Positions 49,553 to 58,945 of a stretch of 64,000 nt of DNA are shown piece after piece. The notes beneath the pieces were generated by a model. The model saw only the letters and a program-made list of their open reading frames with translations. It made no database searches and was not told the DNA's origin. Every line of letters begins with the position of its first letter. The first letter of the stretch is position 1. Made by a program: the position numbers and the translations under genes. Source of the DNA: DATEOR01 sp046733475 (GTDB taxonomy: Bacteria; Actinomycetota; Thermoleophilia; Gaiellales; Gaiellaceae); the NCBI GenBank assembly GCA_046733475.1, contig JBKPPF010000024.1, positions 1-64,000 of the forward strand. The letters are read 5' to 3'.

Positions 49553-50983
49553 TCAGGCTTCGCCGTCGGCGCGTTTCGACGTGAAAACGCGGTCCGCTCG
49601 TGGCAAAAGCAACGTGAACACGGTTTCCCCGGATCTGGAGGCGAGCTCGATCGATCCGCCCATCCGCTCTGCGAGCTCCGACGCGATCGCGAGCCCGAGC
49701 CCGCTACCCGATGCCTGGCCCCCCTCAGCCCGGTAGAAGCGCTCGAAGAGGTGCTCCTGGTCACGCTCGGGCACGCCCGGCCCGTCGTCGGTCACCGCGA
49801 GCGCGACCGAGCCGTTCCGGTCGTGCGCGGAGACCACGATGCTCGTGCCCGCGGGAGTGTGGCGCGTCGCGTTCTCGACGAGGATGCGAGCCACCTGAAG
49901 GACGCGCTGCTCGTCCGCGAGCGCCACGGCCGGCCCGTCCACGTCGGCGGAGAGTGCGTGCTCCTTTGCTTCGGCGACGGCACGGAACTCCTCGCAGACT
50001 GTGCGCGCACTTTCGGCGACGTCTACTTCGACCTGCTCGACCGCGAGCTGACCGGCATCGAGACGCGTAAGGTCGAGAAGGTCGGTGGCGAGTCTCGTCA
50101 GCCTCGTCACCTGCGCGCTCATCTCCTCGACGAAGTCGTTGCGCACCGCCGGCTCGACATCCTCGTCGGCCATCAGCTCGAGGAAGCCGCCGAGAGAGAA
50201 GAGCGGCGTCCTGAGCTCGTGGGAGGCGTTGGCGATGAACTCGCGCCGCGCGCGGTCGAGGTGCGCGAGGCGGAGGCGCATGCGGTCGAAGGCGCGCGCC
50301 AGCTCCCCGACCTCGTCCTCGACCGGATCGACGATCTCCTGCTCGAAGTCGCCGCCCGCGATCCGGCCGGCCGCCTCCTCCAGCCGCCGGATGCGATGCG
50401 TGAGCCGCAACGCGGCGAGGGAACCCGCGAACCACGCGATGAGGAGGGCGGCGATGCCGGCGAGAAGCAGCGTGCGCTCGACGAGACGGACGCTTGCAAG
50501 CGTATCGCTGAGCGACGCCGACATGAGCACGACCGTGTCGTCTCTGAGGCGGAACGCGACCTCGGCGCGCTCACCGTTCCTGTCCACCTGTCCACGCGCG
50601 ACCTCGCCTCCGGTCGGTGGGAACACGCTCAGCTGAAACGCCCGCCGGACCACCGGGTCGTTGAGAACCTCGGGCGCCGTGATCTGGTTGGAGTCCCCCA
50701 CCGGCACGTACGTGCCGTTCAGTGAGCTGATGACGACGACGCGCGCGCCGATGTCCTCCTGGATGCTCCCCGCCCGCGCGTCGTAGTTGAGCGGATCTGC
50801 CTCCTTCATCTTCCCCGCCACGGTCTGGGCGTTCGCCGAGAGCGCGTCGAGGCGATCGTCCACGAGGCGGTCCTCGAGACGCGGAACGACCGCCGCGTAG
50901 ACGATGCCGAGCGCGCCGGCGACGATAACCAGGACGACCAGCCCGAGCTTGACGGACAGCCGCGGATGCCTGAACTGGTTCAC
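49553..50983 (-). CDS. Envelope-type sensor histidine kinase
   Basis: A 476-residue kinase with an N-terminal helix (about 10-33), an extracytoplasmic domain of about 130 residues, a second helix (about 168-192), HAMP, HisKA and HATPase domains. The phospho-acceptor is H255 in ASHELRTPLFSL; N box VENATRHTPAG, G1 DDGPGVPERD with LFERFYRAEGG, and G2 GSGLGLAIA are intact. GTG 50983 overlaps the regulator stop (GTGA). Its place in front of an HtrA protease gene suggests it reads envelope damage, in the manner of CssS or MprB. Confidence 0.92.
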   Translation of the reverse strand: MNQFRHPRLSVKLGLVVLVIVAGALGIVYAAVVPRLEDRLVDDRLDALSANAQTVAGKMKEADPLNYDARAGSIQEDIGARVVVISSLNGTYVPVGDSNQITAPEVLNDPVVRRAFQLSVFPPTGGEVARGQVDRNGERAEVAFRLRDDTVVLMSASLSDTLASVRLVERTLLLAGIAALLIAWFAGSLAALRLTHRIRRLEEAAGRIAGGDFEQEIVDPVEDEVGELARAFDRMRLRLAHLDRARREFIANASHELRTPLFSLGGFLELMADEDVEPAVRNDFVEEMSAQVTRLTRLATDLLDLTRLDAGQLAVEQVEVDVAESARTVCEEFRAVAEAKEHALSADVDGPAVALADEQRVLQVARILVENATRHTPAGTSIVVSAHDRNGSVALAVTDDGPGVPERDQEHLFERFYRAEGGQASGSGLGLAIASELAERMGGSIELASRSGETVFTLLLPRADRVFTSKRADGEA

Positions 50984-51678
50984 GTCACCTCGCGGAACCG
51001 GTAGCCCACACCGCGCACCGTGAAGAGGTAGTGCGGCTCGCTCGGATCGGGCTCGATCTTCTCCCGCAGGTGGCGCACGTGCACGTCGATCGTCCGTGGG
51101 TCGCGGTACTCGGCGCCGCCCCAGAGGGCCTCCAACAGCGCCTGTCGCGAATAGACACGGCCAGGGTTTGCGGCAAGCGTGCGCAGGAGCTCGAATTCGA
51201 GGTAAGTGAGCTGAACGGGGCCTCCCGAAACCTCCACCGTCCGCTTGGCCAGGTCGATATGGACGCCTTCGACCTGGATAGCGTCGCTCCTTGCACCTGC
51301 CGGCGGGAGCTGCGCGCGGCGGAGCGCCGCGCGGACGCGGCTACGGAACTCCCGGATCGAGAAGGGCTTGGTGATGTAATCGTCCGCGCCAAGCTCGAGA
51401 CCGACGACCTTGTCGAGCTCGTCGTCTCGCGCGGTCAGCATCAGGATGGGCACCGCGCTTCGCGCGCGCAGCCGGCGGCAGACCTCCAGGCCGTCGAGTT
51501 TGGGCAGCATGATGTCGAGAATCACGAGATCGACCGAGTTCTCCTCGAAGCGCTGCAACGCCTCCTCGCCGTCGCGCGCCTGCACGACATGGAAGCCCTC
51601 GTGCTCCAGTGGGTACGCGAGGAGCTTCTGGATCGATTCCTCGTCGTCGACGAGCAGGATCGTGGCGCTTTCCGGCAT
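50980..51678 (-). CDS. OmpR-family response regulator
   Basis: A 232-residue regulator with receiver (phospho-acceptor D55 in VILDIMLPKLDG; acidic pair D11-D12; TKPFS lysine) and winged-helix output domain (YLEFELLRTLAANPGRVYSR, FTVRGVGYRF). ATG 51678 gives a normal N-terminus (SATILLVDDEESIQ); GTG 51696 would add six residues. It is divergent from the M28-like gene with 50 bases between, and is coupled to the kinase gene. Confidence 0.94.
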   Translation of the reverse strand: MPESATILLVDDEESIQKLLAYPLEHEGFHVVQARDGEEALQRFEENSVDLVILDIMLPKLDGLEVCRRLRARSAVPILMLTARDDELDKVVGLELGADDYITKPFSIREFRSRVRAALRRAQLPPAGARSDAIQVEGVHIDLAKRTVEVSGGPVQLTYLEFELLRTLAANPGRVYSRQALLEALWGGAEYRDPRTIDVHVRHLREKIEPDPSEPHYLFTVRGVGYRFREVT

Positions 51679-51728
51679 GGGACAAAGGATAGGCACGTCG
51701 CGGACCGCACTAGACTGGCGCGGGCGCC

Positions 51729-53609
51729 ATGGCCGTTCCTCCTGAACGCCGGCGACCCCGACGGGGATCGCTCGAGCGGCCGATCTCGGGCCGTATCTAC
51801 CGGGCCGCCTGGCTCGTCGTCGCCGTGCCTCTGCTCGTCGCTGCCTTCAGCGTCGGGCAGCCCGTGGCGTTGCAGCAGCCGCGGCTCCCGCCTTCGTTCG
51901 ACCGCACAACCGCCGTCCAGTTCGCCGCCGAGCTCGCGCGCGACTATCCCGACCGCCGGCCGGGGACGACCGGGTCGAAAGCCGCTGCCGAGTGGGTCAC
52001 GGCTCGCTTCCGCGACTACGACTTCACCGTCGAGCGGCAGGAGTTCGACGCGAACGTGCCTGGACTGGGCGAGCAGCACTTCGTCAACCTGATCGCGACG
52101 GCGCCCCCGACGTCGGCAACGAACGTGCCCCGCTCGCAGGAGGTGATCGCCATTGTCGCCCATCGTGACAACATCGGCGGTTCTCCCGGTGCCGACTACA
52201 ACGCCTCGAGTACGGGCGCCCTGCTCGAGCTCGCGCGCGACACCGGCAGCGCTGCGCTCTCTCACACGATCGTGCTCGTATCGACGGACGGAGACGTGTT
52301 CGGTTCACTCGGATCCGCGGAATTCGCGCAGAACTGGGCCTTCCGCGATCGCCTGGCGGCGGTCATCGACCTCGACGCGATCGGGGGCGACGGCGCTCCT
52401 CGTCTCCACTTCGCGGGCGACACGCCTCGGACGCCGGTCTCGACACTCGTCGCGACCGCGGAGGCGAGTGTCCAGAGCCAGGCCCAGACCACCCCGCTCC
52501 GCCCGAACGCACTCTCGCAGTTGATCGACCTCGCGTTCCCGTTCAGCCTCTACGGCCAGTCGCCCTTCATCACCCAGGGCACGCCCGCCGTGGCGCTCAG
52601 CACCGCGGGGCCCCGGACCCCGCCCGCAGCCGGCGACACGATCGTCGCGCTGAACCAGGAGCACTTGGACCAGCTCGGAAGATCGGCGCAGGTCCTCCTC
52701 GGCTCGCTCGACTCCGCCGCCGACGTCGCGAGCGGCACCGAGTCCTACGTCTGGACCGGCTCGCGCCTCATCCGCGGCTGGACGATCGAGTTCATTCTCC
52801 TCGGCTGCCTGCTCCCCTTCCTCGCCGCGACGATCGATCTCTTCGCGCGCTGCCGGCGACGACACATCGCCCTGCAACCCGCGCTACGAAGCCTTGCCAG
52901 CCGCCTCGGCCTCTGGCTCTGGGCGGGCTTTCTCCTCCTCTTCTTCTCGTTCACCGGAATCTTCCCGAACGGCGAGTCGCGGCCGATCGCGCCGAGTTCG
53001 GTGGTCGCGACCGACTGGCCTGTCGCGGCCATCGGCGTCTTCTTGGGACTCATCGGGCTCGGCTGGCTCGTGACGAGGCCACGGCTCATCCCGATGGGGC
53101 CGGTCTCGCGGACAGGCGAGCTCGGCGGCCACCTCGCAGCGATGCTCGCACTCGGGCTTGTCGCGCTCGTCGTCGCGGCACAGAACCCGTTTGCGCTCAT
53201 CTTCATCCTTCCCTCGCTGCACGCCTGGCTCTGGCTGCCTCACGCCTCGGAGCGCGGGCGGGCGGCCGCGCTCGGCGTCTTCGCAATCGGCTTCGCCGGC
53301 CCGCTGCTCCTGCTCGGGTCGTTCGCCTTCCGTTACGGGTTCGGCTTCGATGCGCTCTGGTACCTCACGGCGCTCACGTCGGTCGGGTACGTCCCCGTCA
53401 TCCTCGTCATCGCCTTCCTCGGGTGGGGAGCCGCGGCCGCGCAGGTGGGCACGGTCGCCGCGGGCCGCTACACGCCCTACCCGGCTGGTGACGAACACCC
53501 GCGCCGCGGGCCGATGCGGGAGTCGATCCGCCAGCTGGTCCTGCTCAGCCGCCGCATGCGCACCCAGCCCACCCATGAGGACGAAACGGAGTCGGCCGAC
53601 GGCGAGTAG
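51729..53609 (+). CDS. Membrane protein with degenerate M28 peptidase domain
   Basis: A 626-residue protein: one N-terminal helix (about 24-44), an extracytoplasmic M28-like domain (about 60-330), then about eight membrane helices. Of the M28 zinc site, His145 (AHRDN) and Asp156 (GADYNAS) are kept, and DLDAIGG supplies a later Asp. The catalytic Glu-Glu is replaced by DGD (187-189), and the last zinc His is Gln277 (YGQSPF). Hydrolytic activity is therefore unlikely without a changed mechanism. The membrane half resembles no transporter I recognise. It lies divergent to the response regulator gene and ends exactly where the convergent moeA ends. Confidence 0.75.
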   Translation: MAVPPERRRPRRGSLERPISGRIYRAAWLVVAVPLLVAAFSVGQPVALQQPRLPPSFDRTTAVQFAAELARDYPDRRPGTTGSKAAAEWVTARFRDYDFTVERQEFDANVPGLGEQHFVNLIATAPPTSATNVPRSQEVIAIVAHRDNIGGSPGADYNASSTGALLELARDTGSAALSHTIVLVSTDGDVFGSLGSAEFAQNWAFRDRLAAVIDLDAIGGDGAPRLHFAGDTPRTPVSTLVATAEASVQSQAQTTPLRPNALSQLIDLAFPFSLYGQSPFITQGTPAVALSTAGPRTPPAAGDTIVALNQEHLDQLGRSAQVLLGSLDSAADVASGTESYVWTGSRLIRGWTIEFILLGCLLPFLAATIDLFARCRRRHIALQPALRSLASRLGLWLWAGFLLLFFSFTGIFPNGESRPIAPSSVVATDWPVAAIGVFLGLIGLGWLVTRPRLIPMGPVSRTGELGGHLAAMLALGLVALVVAAQNPFALIFILPSLHAWLWLPHASERGRAAALGVFAIGFAGPLLLLGSFAFRYGFGFDALWYLTALTSVGYVPVILVIAFLGWGAAAAQVGTVAAGRYTPYPAGDEHPRRGPMRESIRQLVLLSRRMRTQPTHEDETESADGE

Positions 53610-54818
53610 CTAGATGGAGAGGTAGCGAACGGAAGACCCGGCGGCGAGCTCGCCGTCTCCGGCCTCGACCTCGATGAGCGTGTCCGCGCGGCCGGCGCGG
53701 GCGATCATGTGCGACTCCTGCCCCGCGATGGGCTCCAGGACGACGTCCTCCCCGTCCCGCCGAGACTGCGCCCGGATGAACTCGTCGCGATCGGCGTTTC
53801 GCCGGACCGGGGCGTCGAGGAGCCCATGGCGGAAGGCCGGCTGGGGCTCCGGGAGCCCCAGCAACGCGTTCACGGCCGTGCGGACGAAGAGCTCGAAGGT
53901 CACGAGCACCGAAACCGGGTTCCCCGGAAGGTTGAAGACGAGGTGGTCGCGGCGAACGCCGAAGGCGACCGGCTTCCCCGGCTTCACGGCGACTCCCCAG
54001 AAGATCTCCTCGACCCGGAGCCCGGCCTGTGTTTCCCGCACCAGGTCGTGCGGCCCGACGGAGGCGCCTCCGGACGTCACGAGCATGTCGAAGCCGAGCA
54101 AGGCGCGCTCCATGGCGCGCTCGAGCTCGTCCGGATCGTCGCCGACCACCCCGAGCTGGGCCGGCACCGCGCCAGCGAGCTGCAGCGCGGTCGCGAGCAG
54201 AAGCCCGTTCGACTCGTAGATCTCTCCGGGACCGAGCTCCTCTCCGGGTTGCTTCAACTCGGACCCCGTGACCAGGACCCCGACGCGCGGGCGCTTGGCG
54301 CACTGCACCTCGTGGACACCTGCCGCCGCGAGAGCGCCCACCTGGGCGGGCCCAAGGCGAATTCCCGGATCGAGGACGACATCGCCGCTCCGCACGTCGC
54401 TTCCCCGCTCCCGCACATTGGCGCCGGCGGCGACCGTTTCGCGGATGTCGATTGACTCGCCCGCGTCCTCCACGAGCTCGAGCGGGACGACCGCGTCGGC
54501 CCCCTCGGGAACCGCGCCGCCGGTGGAGATCGCCATTGTTTCCCCGGTCGCGAGCGGACGCCCGGCGGGTGACCCGGCGGCGATCCGGGCGGCGACCGGG
54601 AGGCGCGCGCCCACAGCGGCGTCTTTTACTCGGACCGCGAAGCCGTCCATCGCGGAGCTCGGGAATGGCGGCAGGTCGACCAGCGAAGACGCCGCCTCCG
54701 CGAGGACCCGGCCGGCCGCGCGCTCTACGGGGACGCGCTCTGCGTCGAGACGTTGGGCGCGCTCGAGAACGAGACGCTGCGCCTCCGCGACCGAGATCAG
54801 CTTCGTCGCCGTGCTCAC
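53610..54818 (-). CDS. moeA: Molybdopterin molybdenumtransferase MoeA
   Basis: A 402-residue enzyme that inserts molybdate into adenylylated molybdopterin. Domains in order: MoeA N (ISVAEAQRLVLERAQ; PPFPSSAMDGFAVR; MAISTGGAVPEGADAVV), the MoCF domain (RPRVGVLVTGSELKQPGEEL, MLVTSGGASVGPHDLV, VFNLPGNPVSVLVTFELFV) and a C-terminal beta domain. GTG 54818 gives the usual start. It lies ten bases after the glycosyltransferase gene. Mog and MoaC are about 10 kb away in another unit. Confidence 0.95.
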   Translation of the reverse strand: MSTATKLISVAEAQRLVLERAQRLDAERVPVERAAGRVLAEAASSLVDLPPFPSSAMDGFAVRVKDAAVGARLPVAARIAAGSPAGRPLATGETMAISTGGAVPEGADAVVPLELVEDAGESIDIRETVAAGANVRERGSDVRSGDVVLDPGIRLGPAQVGALAAAGVHEVQCAKRPRVGVLVTGSELKQPGEELGPGEIYESNGLLLATALQLAGAVPAQLGVVGDDPDELERAMERALLGFDMLVTSGGASVGPHDLVRETQAGLRVEEIFWGVAVKPGKPVAFGVRRDHLVFNLPGNPVSVLVTFELFVRTAVNALLGLPEPQPAFRHGLLDAPVRRNADRDEFIRAQSRRDGEDVVLEPIAGQESHMIARAGRADTLIEVEAGDGELAAGSSVRYLSI

Positions 54819-54828
54819 GCGCGAAAGG

Positions 54829-56043
54829 CTATAGGGGCACCGTGTCCGCAAGCAGGTAGGCGCAGAGCCCGAGGGCAACCAGGCGCGCGGCCCGGTCCTC
54901 CTCCACCGCGGCGAGCGGTACCGCCCACACGGCGTACCAGGCAATCAGCCAGGGCGTCGTCAGGAGAACGAGATCGGCGCAGAGCGCGAGCCGGGCGCGC
55001 CCCCGCCATGCCTGCCGCAGAAGCCACAGGTAGCCCAGCGCGAAAAGGGCGATGAAGACGCCGACGGCCACGTCGTGTGGGATGCCCAGGGAAGACAGCC
55101 TGGACGGGAGGCTGTAGCGCGCCCCCTCGCGGAGATTCTTCTCCAGAGGGCCGAACGCCTCGAGCCAACCGGTCCCGTACCGCCAGCTTGCGAGGGCCGC
55201 GACGACCACCGCCCCTGCGGCGAAGCCGAGGTGCCCGACGCGCCGGCCCTGGGCGCGCGCCTCGAGGGCGCGGAGCGGCAGGAAGACGACGGCCACCCAC
55301 TTGATCGCGATCGCGGCGACCCACCCCGCGCCCGCCCAGTGCCGCTTCCCGGCGGCGCCGAACGCGAGGGCGCTGAGGACGAGCGCCATCATCCACGCAT
55401 CGTTGTGCCCTCCACCGGCGAAATGGACGGCCAGGAGCGGGTTCCAGCCGACGAAGGCAGCGGCGAATGCGCGCTCCCGCCCCAGGAACGCGGCCAGCCC
55501 CGTGAGCGCAAGCATGGCCAGGGCGCCCAGAGTTTTATAGAGCCACGCCGCGGCGCCGGGCGAATCTTTCACGACCGCCGCATGACCTTCGGAAACCAGC
55601 GTGAACACGGGCCCGTAGACCGTCGTCGTGTGCCGCCAGTTCGCTCCCATGCGCGCGTAGGCGGGGTCATCCGGGAACGCGGACGGCTCGTCCGAGTAGG
55701 GGTTGCCTCCGTGCACGGCCCCGATTCGGCCGTAGTCCCAGTACGTGTAGGCGTCCGTCGAGAGGAGGAGCGGCGACACGAGTGGCGCGAGCTGGACCGC
55801 GGCGGCGACGGCGAGCACCGGGACAAGAGCAGGAGCTCCGCTCCGGAGGAGGAGAAGCGCGGCGAGATACGCGAGAAAGGCCGCGGAGAGGAAACCGAGG
55901 AAGAGCCAGGACCACCGAGTGACCCCTTCGGAGTGGTCGGGCGTGAGGAGGGAATCGCCCGGCCAGGCGCAGGCGAGGGCCGCGGCGAGAAGGAGCAGGC
56001 AGGCACAACCGGCGGCCAAGGCCGCCCTCCCGCCTCGTCTCAA
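54829..56043 (-). CDS. GT-C family polyprenyl-phosphate-sugar mannosyltransferase-like membrane protein
   Basis: A 404-residue integral membrane protein with about ten helices. The first long loop has STDAYTYWDYGRIGAVHGGN and NPYSDEP, the Asp-containing motif of GT87/MptB-like mannosyltransferases that use polyprenol-phosphate-mannose, and a later GWNPLLAVHFAGGGHNDAWM block is typical of the same group. The substrate is probably an envelope glycolipid or glycan. TTG 56043 overlaps the PBP stop (TTGA). An unrelated sugar donor is possible. Confidence 0.82.
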   Translation of the reverse strand: MRRGGRAALAAGCACLLLLAAALACAWPGDSLLTPDHSEGVTRWSWLFLGFLSAAFLAYLAALLLLRSGAPALVPVLAVAAAVQLAPLVSPLLLSTDAYTYWDYGRIGAVHGGNPYSDEPSAFPDDPAYARMGANWRHTTTVYGPVFTLVSEGHAAVVKDSPGAAAWLYKTLGALAMLALTGLAAFLGRERAFAAAFVGWNPLLAVHFAGGGHNDAWMMALVLSALAFGAAGKRHWAGAGWVAAIAIKWVAVVFLPLRALEARAQGRRVGHLGFAAGAVVVAALASWRYGTGWLEAFGPLEKNLREGARYSLPSRLSSLGIPHDVAVGVFIALFALGYLWLLRQAWRGRARLALCADLVLLTTPWLIAWYAVWAVPLAAVEEDRAARLVALGLCAYLLADTVPL

Positions 56044-58181
56044 CCGGTGTCGGTGCCGACGGTCACGGTCGTGCTGCCTCCGTCGCCGTTCCCGTTGCCG
56101 TTCCCATCGCCCCCACCGTTTGTCTGTCCGTTGCCGTTGCCCTTGTCCTCCCCCGAGTCCGAGGTGCTAGACGGCGGCGGAGCAACCGGTGCAACGTACT
56201 CGTACTGGCCGTGGAACGGCTGCCACACGACAGGGTCGCTCGGGAGCGGCCAGTCCGCGGGCGGATTGTTCGCGAACGCCCCGACCATGAAGAGACGCCA
56301 GATCGTGGCCGGGAAGGTCCCGCCGGCGACCCGGATCCCGTGCACCGCCGTCATCGGGATCTTCGCGTTGGGATAGCCGACCCAGACGACCGTGGACGCC
56401 GTCGTCGTGATCCCGGCAAACCACGCGTCTCCGAAGTCGTCCGTCGTCCCCGTCTTGCCTCCCGCCACGAAGCCCGGGTTGGCGCCGACCCCGGTTCCCG
56501 CCTGGATGTTCATCTTCAGGATGCGAGCCACCTGGTAGGCGACGCCATCTGAAAACACGCGCTTCTGCTTGACGCGGCCCCAACCGGCTCCGCGGTCGAC
56601 CTCGCCGCTCGGGAGAATGACCTTCCGGATCGCCATCGGCTCCGAGTAGATCCCGCCGGCCGCGATCGTCGCGTAGGCGGAGGCCATCTCGAGCACGCCG
56701 ACCGAGTTCGAGCCGAGGCCGATCGAGGCGACCGGCTCGAGCTTCGTCTTGATCCCCATCTGGTGCGCCAGGGTGACGATCTTTTCCGGCCCGAGATCAA
56801 GGGTCAGGCGTGCGTAGACGCTGTTGTCCGAGCGGAGGGTGGATTGAGTGATCGACGACGGGCCGTAGAAGCTTCCGTCGTACGTGCTCACGTCCCAGGC
56901 CTCGCTGGACGGATCCGGCTGCCAGTGGAACGGCGCGGACATGTAAATCGTCGTGTCCGGGTTGATGCCTTCCCTGATCGCCTCGGTCAGCACGAACGTC
57001 TTGAAGGAGGAGCCGGCCTGGCGGCGCCCCTGCGCGGCGAGGTTGAACTGGTTGTTCTTCTTGCCCGGGATCACGGCCGTCATCGCCCGGATGGCGCCGT
57101 TCTTCGGGTTGATCGAGACGAGCGCGGAGGCCGGGTCGGTCTTGAGGTTCAGCGTGCTCTGCATCGCCTGGATGGCGAGCTTCTGGAACCTCGGGACGAT
57201 CGTCGTGTAGACCTTGAGGCCGCCGCCGCGCACGGTGTTGGCTCCGTACTTGGCGATCAGCTGCTCACGTACGTAGCTGAAGAAGTACGGCTCCCGGATC
57301 CGCGTGTAGAGGTGCCCCGCGTGCAGCTTGAGTGGAGCGGAGACCGCCTTTCGATACTGCTCGGCCGTGATGTCGCCGGCCGAGTACATGGCGCCGAGAA
57401 CCTCGTTCCGCCGCGAGACCGCCTCAGCGGGACGCTGGAACGGGTCATAGAGCGACGGCGCCTGCGGCAGCCCCGCGATCAAGGCCGCCTGCACGAGGTT
57501 CAGGTCGGCGGCGTGCTTGGAGAAGTACGTCTGCGCCGCGGCCTCGACGCCGTAGGCGTGGTTCCCGAAGTAGACCTGGTTCAGGTAACTCGCGAGGATC
57601 CAGTCCTTCGTGTGCACGTCCTCGAGCTTCTGGGCGAGACACGCCTCCTTGATCTTGCGGTCGAGGGAGACCTCCTTGCCGATGTAGAGGTTGCGGACGA
57701 GCTGCTGCGTGATCGTGGAGCCGCCCTGGACGATGTGGCCGCTCTTCACGTTCTCGACAGCGGCGCGGACGACGCCCTCCCAGTCGATCCCGCCGTGCTC
57801 GTAGAAGCGGCGATCCTCGACGTCGACGGTCGCATTCGTAATCCAGTGAGACATGTTGTCGAGACCGACCGGCTGGCGGTTCCGCTCCGCGGGGATCGCG
57901 CCGAGCACGGTTCCGTCGGCCGCGTAGACGAAGGAGTTCGCGCCGATCGCGACGGGCTTCAACGAGTTCAGGTCGCAGTTGTTCAGGATTCCGGCCGCGC
58001 CCGTGACCGTCGCAGCCACGAAGGTCGCGACGGTTCCGAGGACGACGGCGAGCGCGAGGAAAACGGCGAAACGCCGCGACGTGACCTTCTCGCGCTTCCG
58101 CCTTTGCCTTCGCCGGCGGCGCCTGTGGGCCGGATAGAGCGGCCCGTTCCCGTTCCGCTTGCCGTTTCCGTTCGTCGCCAT
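56040..58181 (-). CDS. Class A penicillin-binding protein (PBP1-type)
   Basis: A 713-residue bifunctional peptidoglycan synthase. A very basic Arg/Lys-rich cytoplasmic segment (about 1-36) is followed by one helix (about 37-60), the GT51 domain (VEDRRFYEHGGIDW with the catalytic Glu, then GGSTITQQLVRNLY), and the transpeptidase with SxxK in AGSSFKTF, SxN in RSDNSVY and KTG in GGKTGTTDD. The last 45 residues are a Gly/Asn/Ser-rich low-complexity tail. ATG 58181 overlaps the mechanosensitive-channel stop. It acts together with the L,D-transpeptidases in cell-wall synthesis. Confidence 0.94.
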   Translation of the reverse strand: MATNGNGKRNGNGPLYPAHRRRRRRQRRKREKVTSRRFAVFLALAVVLGTVATFVAATVTGAAGILNNCDLNSLKPVAIGANSFVYAADGTVLGAIPAERNRQPVGLDNMSHWITNATVDVEDRRFYEHGGIDWEGVVRAAVENVKSGHIVQGGSTITQQLVRNLYIGKEVSLDRKIKEACLAQKLEDVHTKDWILASYLNQVYFGNHAYGVEAAAQTYFSKHAADLNLVQAALIAGLPQAPSLYDPFQRPAEAVSRRNEVLGAMYSAGDITAEQYRKAVSAPLKLHAGHLYTRIREPYFFSYVREQLIAKYGANTVRGGGLKVYTTIVPRFQKLAIQAMQSTLNLKTDPASALVSINPKNGAIRAMTAVIPGKKNNQFNLAAQGRRQAGSSFKTFVLTEAIREGINPDTTIYMSAPFHWQPDPSSEAWDVSTYDGSFYGPSSITQSTLRSDNSVYARLTLDLGPEKIVTLAHQMGIKTKLEPVASIGLGSNSVGVLEMASAYATIAAGGIYSEPMAIRKVILPSGEVDRGAGWGRVKQKRVFSDGVAYQVARILKMNIQAGTGVGANPGFVAGGKTGTTDDFGDAWFAGITTTASTVVWVGYPNAKIPMTAVHGIRVAGGTFPATIWRLFMVGAFANNPPADWPLPSDPVVWQPFHGQYEYVAPVAPPPSSTSDSGEDKGNGNGQTNGGGDGNGNGNGDGGSTTVTVGTDTG

Positions 58182-58933
58182 CAGGCGTAGATCCCCTCGG
58201 CGAGGAGCCGCTTGTAGGCGCCGGTGCGCAGGCCGGCGGCGAGCTTCGCGGCCTGGCCCACGCTGCGCGCCCACGCCTCGACCGTGAAGATGGCCGCGGT
58301 GGCGTCGACTTGGCTCAAGGTCGCTACTGGGTTCTTGTCAGGCATGGCTTCCGGTGCGCGCCGCGCCTCCTCGACGAGGATGTCGCGTACTCGCTCGAAG
58401 TCGCTTCCAACCGGGACGCCGATCGTGATCTGGGCTCGGTGCTCGAAGCTCTGCAGCGTCGCGTTCCGAATGGTATCTGAGGCCATGCGCGTGTTCGGCA
58501 CGTAGAAGCGCGCGCCGTCGGCGGTGCGAAGGAGCGTGTAGATGAGCCCGATCTCCTCGACCGTTCCGGCCGCCGAGCCGACCTCGACCTGGTCGCCGAG
58601 GCGAAGCGGCTGGGTGAAGGCGATGAGGATGCCTGCAATCGCATTCGAAAGCGTCGACTGGGCGGCGAAGCCGAGAATGAGCGCGATCACGGCCGAAGAC
58701 GCGAGGATCGAGCCCGCCACCGCCTGCACCTCGGGAATCACGAGAAGCGCCGAGAGAACACCGACGATGACGACGCCGACCACGACCGTGCGGCGGATTA
58801 CGCTGTAGCGCGTCATCACGCGCGGGCTCAGCTTGAGGCGGCGGACAAGCCACCGGTCGACGAGCTTTGCCACGACAACCGTGATCAGGACGACGACGCC
58901 CGCCGTCAGCAGGTGCTGCCAGAAATCGCTCAC
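58181..58933 (-). CDS. MscS-family mechanosensitive channel
   Basis: A 250-residue small-conductance channel with three helices, the pore-lining third helix in ALILGFAAQSTLSNAIAGIL, followed by the beta domain motif FTQPLRLGDQVEVGSAAGTV and PNTRMASDTIRN. This is the minimal MscS form that opens under hypo-osmotic stress. GTG 58933 begins just before the first helix; the gene lies 12 bases behind the DUF2203 gene and overlaps the PBP gene. Confidence 0.92.
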   Translation of the reverse strand: MSDFWQHLLTAGVVVLITVVVAKLVDRWLVRRLKLSPRVMTRYSVIRRTVVVGVVIVGVLSALLVIPEVQAVAGSILASSAVIALILGFAAQSTLSNAIAGILIAFTQPLRLGDQVEVGSAAGTVEEIGLIYTLLRTADGARFYVPNTRMASDTIRNATLQSFEHRAQITIGVPVGSDFERVRDILVEEARRAPEAMPDKNPVATLSQVDATAAIFTVEAWARSVGQAAKLAAGLRTGAYKRLLAEGIYA

Positions 58934-58945
58934 GAACGGGAATTC

